From NCBI GenBank assembly GCA_964200185.2, contig CAXNAD020000351.1:1-21304 (forward strand): a stretch of DNA of 21,304 nucleotides. The letters are read 5' to 3'. Within the stretch, counting starts at the first letter, position 1. Each line of letters begins with the position of its first letter. This stretch comes from Choristocarpus tenellus KU-1152. Taxonomy: Eukaryota; Phaeophyceae. Under the pieces are notes generated by a model that saw only the letters and a program-made list of their open reading frames with translations, was not told the DNA's origin and ran no database searches. A program made the position numbers and the translations under genes. This document shows positions 10,916 through 20,743 of this stretch, one piece after another.

Positions 10916-13900
10916 ATGCCAAAGAAAGGAAAGCGAGCGTCAGGTGGGGAAGGGGGTTCTGATATTGCTAGGCGACGGTCGATTCCTGAAGAACCACTCC
11001 GACGATGCAGAGTTTCAGGTCCTCTTGTCATTCCCCCAACCACTCAAGCATCCTCCAAGGGACGGGGTCAGACCACTAAAAGTCATGTGAATCTCGACCT
11101 GGAGTCGATTCGTGTGTACCAGGAAATCATATTCAGGTGACGTCCACTTTCCAGGCTGACCCTGTCTGTTCGAGGCAAGATAATCAACAAGAAGTGGTGC
11201 TATGAGAGCCTGACCTCCCAAACTTAAGCCGATCTTTCGCATGACATTGGGATTTGGGGTCCTCTGTGCTCAATATTCACGTTTTTCTAGAGACTCCAAC
11301 AATGTTCAGAGTTTTCATTAAAACCTCTACCTTATTTCAATTTCGCTATCTCGATGTACATCAGGCTGAACTGCTATTAAAAGTAAAATGTTACTGCTTG
11401 TATCTTGCCCCCATCGTGTGTTTGGTGTAGATCCAGTTGTGCTAGGGTAAAATCGATATCTACTTTAGCTGTATATAGTCTTGCCTTGTGACACCACCCC
11501 ATGCCCTGAGTTGAAACTGCACGGTCGAGTCTAGATTCACAAACTCTTCCCACTGGAAAATGATTTTTTGCGCTTTTGCAAGAGCGAAAGCAATGCATTC
11601 AGAAAGTACGTACCCCGTTCTTGTTCTTTGCAGCATCAGTGACTTGCTGGTGAAAAAAGAGTGCAGAGCGTGGATGGCATTTGGGGAGGAACATGGCTTT
11701 TCCCTAAGCTTCCACAGAGCCACGTCTGAGATGGCCCACCGTGATAATGGTCGCATCACCCTTCACAATCCCAGTGTGGCGGCGGCATTGTGGGCTAGGG
11801 TTGGCCCGTTTGTACCTGCTGTAATGGATGGAAGGTTTGTTTCTATTGTGCGCCTCGACGCCTACCTCTGCTTTCCTGTCTTGCGTTTTCCGTTGTGCAA
11901 GTTTGCACGGAGATAATTAACCAAGAAACAAACTGGGTTCATTAATGCATCTACAACCAAGTGTACTGATACTCCTCAGTGAATAGAAGCATCAGTCTTA
12001 GCGCAACGAACTCGTCCCATTGTGTCGTCTTCTTCAAGAGACCACTGCTGTGTAACACATGATCGCTCGTTCTTTCTTTTTCAAATCCAATCCCCTACCG
12101 ACAATTCTGTGAAGGACAGCAACAGGGTGTAATGCTAACATCAGACTCTACCGATACACAGTGGGGCAGCGGTTTGGCAAGCATATTGACGAGAGTGTGG
12201 AAGATGAAAATGGGCATATTAGTAAGTGGACAGTGTTAGTGTACCTCAATGGTGGAGAAGGGACGGGCGAGGAAGGGGCAGGAGCAGGTGATGGCAATGA
12301 TGGCAGAGCTGGGACAGTCCTTCAGGGAGGGGAAACAGTCTTCTACAAGGTAAAATACTGAGTGGTTTCCGGTTATTGGGGTGCCTATATAAACTTCATG
12401 TAAAGTAAAGATCTGGCGAGTAACATGGAGTTTTCATAAGGAAATGCATGGCGTGTTATGATGTTTCTGTCTTCTTTGTGTGCTCCCTTAGAGGTCTAGA
12501 GTACAAATTTATGCATAGTCCACTGGTGAAATTCTTTGTGCTGGATGTTAAAGAGATGATGATGTGACTGTCAAAAGATTAGTGGGGGAGGATTGGGCTG
12601 CAGTAAGGGTTCATTCCTATGACTCCTGATGACCACTTGTACGTGACTACTATTTCTCTCAATGGGTGAATTTTGATGCCATGCTAAAACAGATTGGAGG
12701 TTTTCATAAACAGGCCATTCACATTGGCACATTGGATAGTTACACTTGGCTAGCTGATCCGCCCAGGCTCACTCTAGATACTACTACCTAGGCTATAGAA
12801 ATACGCTGCAAGCCCACCAAGGGATATAACCCTTGCAATATTTGACTGGCTGTGGTTAAAATGGCTACAATTCAATTGAGTCCTCAAGACCTGACCATAG
12901 GATAGGGCACAGGGTGGTAGTATTTACCCAAGAGGCTGATTTTAGTTGTGAGGAGCAGCATGGTCCGCATCCAGGAGGATACTAGGTGAGCACCAAGTTG
13001 GTCATACCAGCATGCCATCAAGGAGCAAAGCTGATGAGAACATACCCAGGGGAGGCACAGACAGAGGAAGAGGTCCTGCAAGTACATATCAATTTCCTAG
13101 TGTTGAACTTTGACACCACACGAATTGCACCGAGAAGAAGAGAAGGTCCTCAGGCAAGACCAGTTACAGAGCCCAAGGGTTGCCCACACCAACTTGAGAC
13201 AAAGCACAGTGAAAAAGGACAGCATGCAGGCCCTCTCGTGCAGGGTGTGTCGAAATTCCAGTGAACAGAAGACACCAGGAGCAGATGGTGGATGCTCTAT
13301 GGAATCTGGCCAGGGTCTACATAATAGATAGATCGGACCCATTCCAGGGAGTAGGTCAAGGCCCAATCATTCAAGCTGGTCAACATGGAAAACGGTGCTG
13401 CTGCCCATGGTTGGGTGCATCTCATTAGAAAAGTCATCAAGAATCACATGGCCACCAGCCATCTAGACAGTATTTTCTGTCTCAAGGGTGAGGGAGAAGA
13501 CCGAAAGCTGGTAGCCCTGGCCAACCAAGTCGGTTATGGTCTGTGGATTTGAGGGATAAGGTGCCTGTGGAAGTGAAATGGAAACCTGACACCAAGAACC
13601 CTGGTGACATATTCGACCTCGTACTCTATCAAGCTGTTTCACACTCCAGAAGACTCGATGGAGACCTCTTAGAACACTAGTGAACCCCTGTGTCTACTGA
13701 GCAGGTAGTCAGCTGACTTTCTCCTCGGTGGACACAGGGGTTAACTAGTGTTCTAACAAGAGCTAATCCTGGGGATTGCAAACTGTTCAGCTGACTACCT
13801 GCTCTCCCTCTAATCAGTGACCAACTTCTGCAGGGCAGTTACTAATGTGAGGTTGTGTATCCTGACGGCGTGCCTAGTGTTCTAACAAGACCCAGACCAG

Positions 13901-16900
13901 AATTGGCTTCCCAAATGCAGCGTGAGGTTGAGACCCATAGAAAGCAACATATTGCAAGAAGCAAGGATGAGGTGCCAAAATTGTAGTGCTTTGAGCCGTA
14001 GGGATCCAATCCCTAAGATTTGAGAACATTTTGTGATTAATCAAAACCAAAATTCAAGGGGCTGATTATTTGTTTTTTTCTATTTTCTACTTTGGAATAT
14101 TTGGACCACGCCAGCAAGCTTAGCTACATGTAAGAGTGCTGAAGCAATTTTGACTGAGTTCAAGAACCGTTTTGGCATGGGGAGGAGTATTGCATATTGC
14201 TCCTTGGGTGAGGGTAGGAAGTCCAGCAGGTTTTAGTGGCAACAGGTTCCAGGTAAATGTCTGGTCCACAACGCGAAAATCTTGTGTGATATTCCCCATG
14301 ATGCAAGCGGAGACATTTGGAGGCAGGACAAGTTAGGACTCTTAGGCATCCTGGAGGATGAGCGCAGGGCACAGGAGGCAGGTGTTATGGTAGATCCTAG
14401 TCCACACTCATGCTCTGCCCATCCTGAGAGGAGGCAGCCCTTACTGAAGAAACATGATGGAATCACATGATACTTCCCTTGTAATGTGTGGGGGAATTGA
14501 GATGTTGATGGTGGGGTGATGCTCACAGTCAGGGAGCATATGGTGCACCTTAGTAAACCAGCAATTTTAGAGGCTTTTGTATTGTCCTGACCCTTGCAGT
14601 TCTTTGAATCGTTCCAATCCAAGCATAAGATCTTCAGAATGTCTAGTTTAGTGGGGGTAGTCAGGATGCTGAGGTTCTCCCTAGTCTGGAAGGGTTCAAA
14701 TCTGAGAGCGCCCAAATTTCATGAACAAGTTGACCGCTTCGGGATGCGATTGTATGAGTTTCAACATGTTTATTACAGTAGATTTAGGGTGGTTAGGAAC
14801 ATACTGTATGTGTTTTTGATCAAAAGTCCTGGAGCACAGTCAATTTTAGTTGGGAGTTTGAGAGGGGGATTATTGTTGCTATATTGCTACTGCCAAGGAC
14901 GAGCAATACAAAGGAACCTCGTGGGAGATGCCTGTTCATCAAGCACTCTTGGCGCCCAGGTCAATCTGGCATGCTGAAGGTGTCACCGCACATCGTGCAG
15001 TTGAAGAAGCAACGTGTGTTACCCATCAACACTCAACATCATGTACCAATGTTGCTCTAGATAGCCTAGCTTTGGAGCAACACCATGAACTGATGTGGAG
15101 GTGGATGCTGGAGACTAGGGGTCATTCCACAATGCTATAGCATTGGAAGGCTAGAATTGCACGGTGGCCCCCTAGCTGTCCATCTCATGGGATTGAGTAA
15201 GGAGGATTCTGAAATACAGAGACTACACACTAGACAGAGGATTGCTACACGATGGAGCAATGGAGGTGGATGAAGTGAGATTTCTAGAGGTTGTGCTATC
15301 GATCTGATCTTCGATGATTCTACTATCTTTTGCCGCCGTCCCACTTGCCTTGTCTTAAGTGATGTTGCTGCTAGCTCATCCTTGCACTCTACACCCAATA
15401 ATATGTGCACCAGGTTAACGCTCCCGTTGCTGATGTGTTTGCCTTTGGTGACACGACTGCCTCAAAGTATTTCCTCTCTTCACAGGTAACCTGACCTGTG
15501 GCAGAGTATGCATGTTTTGTACCTTCCTTGCTCAAGGAGGTCAAAACCGTGCATTATAGCAAGGAGATCACAGAAGTTGACACACGAGGTTGCTGCAATA
15601 TCTCTCTTCTGTGCTTGAAATATCAGAACTTGATGTTCATTTCGAGAACAGGAGGCAACTATAGCAAATCTTGCTCTGTTGTGCCTTTGATGCTGTGCCA
15701 GTCAAGGAATCCTGCCTATCTGACAAAACAGATTGCCGAGTTTTTTTTTCTGTATTGTGCCTGACAAGCAGAATACAGTTGGTGTCTGCAACTTCAACAT
15801 TGTTTTGTTTTGTTGAGGATAAGCCTTCAAAGACAATAGCCGCTGTTATTCAGGTCGCCAGACGCATTGTGATGAAACACACCAGCACGTAGCACTTACA
15901 ATATATGAGCCTCGCATAAGATGGGGGGTATTGGTATTGGTGCTGATGACATTGCAGGGAGCAATCCTAACCCATCAAGTTTCCAGCCTCAACTGCCGAA
16001 AATTGGGAAGGCGAAGGGGTCAGACAAGACTCATTGCAAAGAAGTGCACCATGTCCAATGCCGTAGACTGTCCTTCTGCTGCATTATGTACAGAAAGCTC
16101 TGGTACTCTAAATGCTATGAACACAAATCCTCCCCAACATAGGTGGGAACTCATAAAGTCAACAAGGTAGTCTAGGGCATGCACTCAGGGTGAGATTCTC
16201 GGGGAAAGATGAGGAGGGATGAAGGCCAGGAGTTGCTAAACCTTTGTGTGGAGATAAGGGACACAGCAAGAGTTGTACAGGTCATCCCTTTTGAGGAGAG
16301 GCTGCGCACACGCCTATTCCACCATCAAGGTGCTGTGATGATCACCAACACCAACCGATTTGATGTGATTGGATTCATTTTGTTCTTGAGTGCGATCAGT
16401 GTCTGGGTGTCTTGGCAGACCTTGCCAAAGTCAAAGCACAGCCTAAATTTGTCCAATACTGCAGCTGCCCAGGTGTGAGGGGAATGTCTTTTGTCTTTTT
16501 GAGCCAAGTCTGTTGTTGGTTGGTATAGCCGAATCTCGGGAAATTGAAATTTGGGGGTCTTCCAATCATATGCTCCTTGGTCGCAAGGTGACCAAGCATA
16601 ACTGCACACTTTAGTGGTCCAGTTCTGATTTTCGCACCCTGCAACTAGGTGATCCGCTCTCACTGACACTGTCCTTGAGAACAGCAAAAACTCAGATGTT
16701 GCTTAGGAGCTCGTTTGAGAGCTGAGGATTAAAACACCGATATGTACATCAAACAATATTTAACACAGTCCGATACATGCTCCGTGCAAACAAAAACGTT
16801 GGTATATGCCCTACAGAAGCAGAGAGAGTGTTCACTATGTACTATTTTTCAAGTATTTGGCCCCTGACGAATGAGTATCTTCATGTCCTCTACATGACGT

Positions 16901-18855
16901 CATCAGTGCATTGCACCATTACCAAAGGTATACTGTAACTCTAGTCTATATAATAAACATTAATTACATGGGAAAAATGTAGAAAATACATGAAACAGCA
17001 TACTGGTACATACATAAGTTGATAATATTGGGAACCAAGTCTCATGCTTCAAATTTTGAAGTACTATGTATTACATCATATTTACAAATATTCACTTTTC
17101 AGAGTAAGTGGGTCTGTGTGTGGTGTGCCATGTCATGACCAGCCTGTGTGTCAAATATGACTTAGATGCATGGCTGGCAACTACTTCAATATAGCTGAGC
17201 CAGCATACACATTGTTCAAATATAACCTAGATCATGGCCATCAACTGCTTCAACATGGAGAGGTCACAGGCCAGCCCACAACCATGACCAAGAAGGTGGA
17301 CATGCTAACTGCCTAGCCCCCTCAAAGTTGCCTGGTCACCACAAGACCTCCCATGTATCAAGTGTTGGAGATCATTTCTTGTTCAGTTCATGAGGCCTAT
17401 GTGTACAGATTTTGTTTGTATGTATTTGTAACCATAGAGTTGAAGGAATAATTCCAGTATGTGCACAACCAGAGAGTTGGAGATTGTGTATACTATATGT
17501 GCACAAATTGGGGGCTTGGATTTAAAGAGGGTATAGGTGTGAGAACTTGGGAACCTCTACCTTCCATTCTGAAGGATACTCCTGTGAACAATCACAGTGC
17601 ACCAGTGTTGTCTGAATTGAGTCCACCTGTGTTTTGCAATGCTTACAGTGTATTTGCGAAATGTTAAGACAGGTGTTTTTTTGGCAAACTTCCTCTTCGC
17701 TACTTTGGATTGGTAGCATGGTGGGCTCTGGGAGTTGTGGGCGAAGATTGTGATTATTCACTTGTATGTTGTCATTGTCATACACATCGTGGTGCTTTAC
17801 TGGGCTGTGTAACAGTTTTTTTTTTTAATTTACTGATGGGTGATAAAATATGAGGAAGAAATCAAGAGGTTTAATTGGGGGTTTTTTCCGAATAAGGGTC
17901 TGCCTTTGATCGAATATATGTCTGTGCTTTGCTCCTTCATTGGGTGCATCTTTAATCTCATTCAAGCGAGATAGCATCCAATGATATCACATAGTGCGTT
18001 TTATTTGGAGGTGTGAAGTACGATAATAATAATAAAAACTTCTTTGATGTTACACTTAACCTATCCCGCACATATATATATGTTCCTTGCCCATATGTCA
18101 CAAAAGGTAACAATACATTATGGTCAGGTTTAAGCCACCCAAATCCAATCTGGATAACTACTGTACCTAGTCAACCAACCAAACACACACTCCAAGCCCA
18201 GTGAGGAGAAGTCACTGTAGCGATTGGACCAACTCCAGTTACAGTCTCTACAGCCACACCCTCCACATCATATTCCCTGTCAAAATGGTTCTGGATCATA
18301 TCTAGTGTCATTTTTTGCATTTCGTGTAAGGCTTGACTGTTCACTCGGTGGTTCCATTTTTCCTCACCTCCCTTACAATTAGTTGGTTTTTGCTTTGCAA
18401 AATGAGAGATGTCTCTGTATGAGCAACTCGGGACCAACAGAACCCACGAGCACCTCAGCCCCAACAAGACCAGCACAACAAGTTATGTAACAATAGGAAC
18501 GTCAGCATTTGAAATTTGTTCAAGGTTGATGAACCCTAATTCCAAGTCCTAATGCACCTCCTTTGCAAGCTCAATCACCTCCTTCCAATGAAGGAGCAAC
18601 AGTATCTGGTACTTTGAAGGCAGTTCGACTTATGTATTAGTGCCATGCGCCACTGACCCACTCGACCACCCATTGTATTTGTAACATATCCACTGTATTC
18701 AGGGAAACTACGGGACTAAGGTTGCAGCATCATTCTCTCCTGTGCAAGGAGCCTGCCTGGTGCATGGGCATGGGACTCAATGCCTGCTTCACGAAGGAGC
18801 ACGTGTTGAACGAGGAGTCAAGTACCTCCTGCGAACAGATGTGATGTACGCTTAA
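10916..18855 (+). CDS. 2-oxoglutarate/Fe(II)-dependent oxygenase, prolyl-4-hydroxylase-like
   Basis: Four exons: 10916-11136, 11634-11834, 12115-12349 and 18703-18855. They give 269 residues. The double-stranded beta-helix is complete: RLYRYTVGQRFGKHIDESV holds the iron ligands His164 and Asp166, LQGGETVFYK follows, and CLLHEG supplies the distal His249, with Lys259 ten residues later placed to bind 2-oxoglutarate, then LLRTDVMYA at the end. This RFG.HIDES...GGETVFY...LHEG..V..G.KY..R.DV pattern matches a plant 2OG-Fe(II) oxygenase family related to prolyl 4-hydroxylases; the substrate is unknown. The N-terminus is basic (MPKKGKRASGG, IARRRS) with no signal peptide, so a nuclear or cytosolic place is inferred. 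A Gly/Glu/Ala-rich insert of about 20 residues sits in a loop before LQGGETVFY. Exon 3 to exon 4 is seamless (VFYK then GNYGTKV), which makes intron 3 about 6.35 kb. The gene is convergent with the PHD gene downstream. Confidence 0.87.
12681..13640 (+). pseudogene. decayed coding-like region, family unknown
   Basis: Protein-like stretches follow each other on the plus strand but change frame and are cut by stops: 12681-12791 (contains GGFHKQAIHIGTLDSYTW), a frame near 12986-13263 (contains EEVLQVHINFLVLNFDTT), 13261-13428 (contains QMVDALWNLARVYIIDRS), one near 13387-13550 (contains RKVIKNHMATSHLDS), and one near 13560-13677 (contains KVPVEVKWKPDTKNPGD). The succession suggests one eroded reading frame. 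No family is recognised, and chance open frames remain possible. Confidence 0.25.
13668..13804. repeat. two interleaved inverted repeats, foldback/MITE-like
   Basis: Arm A 13668-13697 pairs with arm A' 13728-13757 (27 of 30 bases, core AGAACACTAGT and ACCCCTGTGTC). Arm B 13699-13716, in the loop of A/A', is a perfect 18-base inverted match to arm B' 13787-13804 (GAGCAGGTAGTCAGCTGA against its reverse complement). The order A-B-A'-B' is interleaved, as in a pseudoknot. The A/A' hairpin alone would be a 90-base element with 30-base terminal inverted repeats. No clear target-site duplication was found. Confidence 0.75.
13745..13761 (+). repeat. 17-base direct repeat, copy 1
   Basis: CTAGTGTTCTAACAAGA occurs here, overlapping the outer end of arm A', and again exactly 129 bases downstream. 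Confidence 0.8.
13874..13890 (+). repeat. 17-base direct repeat, copy 2
   Basis: Exact second copy of CTAGTGTTCTAACAAGA. It may be the remnant end of a second element of the kind at 13668-13757. Confidence 0.8.
15414..15892 (+). other. two coding-like segments with matching splice phases inside the large intron
   Basis: Segment 15414-15485 follows TGTGCACCAG, reads VNAPVADVFAFGDTTASK and more for 24 codons, and ends CAG before GTAACC. Segment 15665-15892 follows AACTATAG, is open for 75 codons (contains CCAFDAVPVKESC and KPSKTIAAVIQVARRI) and ends at TAG. Both junctions are phase 0, so a 179-base intron would join them. However, a competing frame at 15754-15813 is equally protein-like (VPDKQNTVGVCNFNIVLF), and it begins just after a 9-T run. 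The locus may therefore be frame-damaged. No family is recognised and no upstream exon was found. Confidence 0.25.
17138..17290 (+). repeat. degenerate tandem repeat, about two copies of 62-72 bases
   Basis: Units share CCAGC near the start, then TCAAATATRAC, CATGG and CAACTRCTTCAA. Copies start near 17139 and 17199, with a partial third start near 17271. Divergence is considerable. Confidence 0.45.
18171..18476 (-). other. coding-like open frame antisense within the large intron
   Basis: A 101-codon minus-strand frame is open. Its second half has the charged, balanced composition of a true protein (segments KGGEEKWNHRVNS, MTLDMIQNHFDREYD and VEGVAVETVTGVG). A possible acceptor TTGTAAG lies near 18374 and possible donors lie near 18215. 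No ATG-started complete gene, no partner exons and no family were identified. It could be an exon of a nested antisense gene, a mobile-element remnant, or chance. Confidence 0.25.
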
Positions 18856-19716
18856 CCTAGGTCTTGATGTTGGGTACTGTGGTAGAAACTATCCAGAATA
18901 CTTCCTCCAATGTTCGTCCCACATTAGGACCTCTGTGCCATGGGGAAGCAACCAGGCAATGCCCTTGACCTCGGCAGTGAATTGCCTCCGGCAGTTCTAG
19001 CTTGCCCAAAAGGCATGTCACAGTGATCTGGGACTTTAGAGTATGGTAATGCTTTCTGGTCCTTATGTGTGGAAACACTAGCCATTAGGAAGAGGTTGGA
19101 GAAGTTTGAATGGAGGCACCTTGCCACTTCTTGATTCTACAAAACACGATGACAAGTTTGTGGGTACAAACTGTCGGTAAATTACATCTTGCCTTGATAG
19201 TACTCAACAGTGGAAGCCACAGCATTGCTATACTGCAGTGTCCAGCTGTACTCCATGCATCAAACCCAACAAGTGCAACGGCTTGACTTGATCACAAGTC
19301 ATGGTAGTAGTAGTAACACAAGAACTATTGTACAGAGTACTTCAAAAACTGAACAGACGGGTTTGGAGCAGTGTGCTCTTTTGTCTTACACAAAGATTTT
19401 TGACAAAAACAACTACTGTGACTCATGTACCATATCAAGTTCAGTATCATGAGTGAGAAGGTAGGGGAGAACTGCGCAGGCTCCAGTGACTGGAAAGGTG
19501 GGACACGCATATGTTCACCATTAAACAAATATTGTGTGGAATGCTTTTTCGTAAATGTTCATTACATCTGCACATAAATTCGCAAAAAACAGCTAAAAGC
19601 AGCTAGTGGCAGTCAGTGCAAAACATAAGTCAGGTCCTTTTGAACTATCCATAAACCCACGCTTCCATGGTCTTCATGGATGTGCCCCCCTGCTTGGCCA
19701 CCTCTCTTTGCAATAT
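18856..19716. other. spacer between convergent oxygenase and PHD genes
   Basis: About 860 bases hold the two 3' UTRs. The plus strand at about 18910-19132 carries a broken coding-like trace (for example LAIRKRLEKFEWRHLATS), with stops inside it. The minus strand has a 73-codon frame over the same bases. Neither can be assigned. Confidence 0.4.
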
Positions 19717-20743
19717 CTACAATACACACTGTTCAAGGGCAGATGCAAGAGTGGAATAGGGGAATAAATAGTGATCAGGGGCCATACAGGCATGTTTTGT
19801 ATTGCACAACTTAGTAGATGCAGGGTGGTTTTTCTGTGTTGGGGAAAATGCACCTTCACCTCTCACACACCCTAGGCTTCTTGAAAACATTACATATTTT
19901 TATCTTGCCCTTCTGCCAACTGAAGAATATGGGCCTCTCTAGCCCTTTTGTCCACTGCTGTAGTGGGAACTTTTTGTGGTATACTCTGGAGCACATCTTA
20001 TGGGTGAGGTATTGGAAGGTGCAGAGGGACAGTCGAAGTTAGATATTTCAGCTCCACCTTCCCTTACCTTCGGGCACTGAAAGTCCGTTCCTTTGATTGA
20101 CTCCAACTTGTTTGTTTTTGAGCCATCCTTGTTGTTGAGCTTTACGCAGTCCCTATGGAACAGTTCCCCACATCCATTGCACCCAACCACTTGTGCTGTC
20201 TACCACACACAGCACAGAAAGACAAAGTAGGCAAACAGGATATGGAGGACTATGAAATTTGGTCAGGTTGGAGGGGGACGTATGCTGTGTCTATGTTGCA
20301 GCCTGGAGAGCACAAGGCCAGCATCAGGCAAAAGGGTATTTTTTTAGTCTTCTAATCTTGCGCTTCTCTCGAAACACATAGATGTATGCTGAATCCTACC
20401 GATACTATTTGACTTCAGTGTTCATTCACAAGCAAAAATGGCAATGGTTACTGTACAAAGATGACTCTTGGAAGTCATAAGCACATAATAGCTACTACGA
20501 TACGTACTCAGTTAGCTGTACCCGTACTTCCTACATGGTTTGTGTGCCATTTGTTCAGTCCTCCTAAATAGGAAGTGTTCACTTACTTAGCTGATGCAAT
20601 GGAAGGGGTGATTTTTTTACCTGAAAAGCAAAGACTAGATCGCCCCCCAAGCATAATCCACACACCCGGGCCGATTTTGCCTCGCATAAATCACAGTTCC
20701 TCTCCACGTGTTGAGAGAGGGTTTCCACCATCTGGTGTGTCAT
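19717..20743 (-). CDS. PHD-finger protein (C-terminal zinc finger), 5' end uncertain
   Basis: Proposed exons on the minus strand are 20743-20621, 20199-20068 and 19728-19717, all phase 0, giving 88 residues from ATG 20743. The central exon reads VVGCNGCGELFHRDC, then a lysine/asparagine-rich loop, then GTDFQCPK before GTAAGG. This is the C..C....H..C and CP.C part of a C4HC3 PHD finger, a fold that usually reads histone-tail marks. The first zinc pair would come from the upstream exon (VCGLCLGGDLVFAFQ), preceded by a further CDLC pair. The final cysteine would come from a 12-base last exon, TGT GTA TTG TAG, after GAACAG. The acceptor at 20200 has a long pyrimidine tract. The central exon is firm; the first and last are inference. 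ATG 20743 follows an in-frame stop, and an acceptor CACACCAG at 20732 is an alternative start of this exon, so more upstream exons may exist. Confidence 0.55.

Larger units (their letters stand above)
12350..18702 (+). other. very large intron 3 of the oxygenase gene, filled with repeats and coding-like debris
   Basis: The donor GTAAAATACT at 12350 and acceptor CTGTATTCAG ending at 18702 bound an intron of about 6.35 kb. The contents are patchy. Plus-strand coding-like fragments lie around 12.68-13.64 kb, 14.2-15.1 kb, 15.41-15.89 kb and 16.21-16.48 kb. Minus-strand ones lie at 17522-17785 (cysteine-rich) and 18171-18476. Inverted repeats sit at 13.67-13.80 kb, a degenerate tandem repeat at 17.1-17.3 kb, an 11-T run at 17816-17826, and an AT-rich stretch at 16.7-17.1 kb. 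None of the fragments shows a reverse transcriptase, integrase or transposase motif that I can recognise. Old transposon insertion is the favoured explanation, by inference only. Confidence 0.6.

Noticed and set aside
14233-14715. 160-codon minus-strand open frame, the longest single frame in the window
   Set aside because: The plus strand over the same bases reads at least as well (LLGILEDERRAQEAGV), the minus translation looks like random composition, and no splice or family support was found.
16209-16478. 89-codon plus-strand open frame with a hydrophobic stretch
   Set aside because: No family and no splice context, and the minus strand is open for 120 codons over the overlapping region 16325-16687.
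12350-18702. LTR retrotransposon or endogenous virus as the filler of the large intron
   Set aside because: No long direct repeats, primer-binding site, reverse transcriptase, integrase or capsid motif could be recognised, so only an unclassified insertion is claimed.
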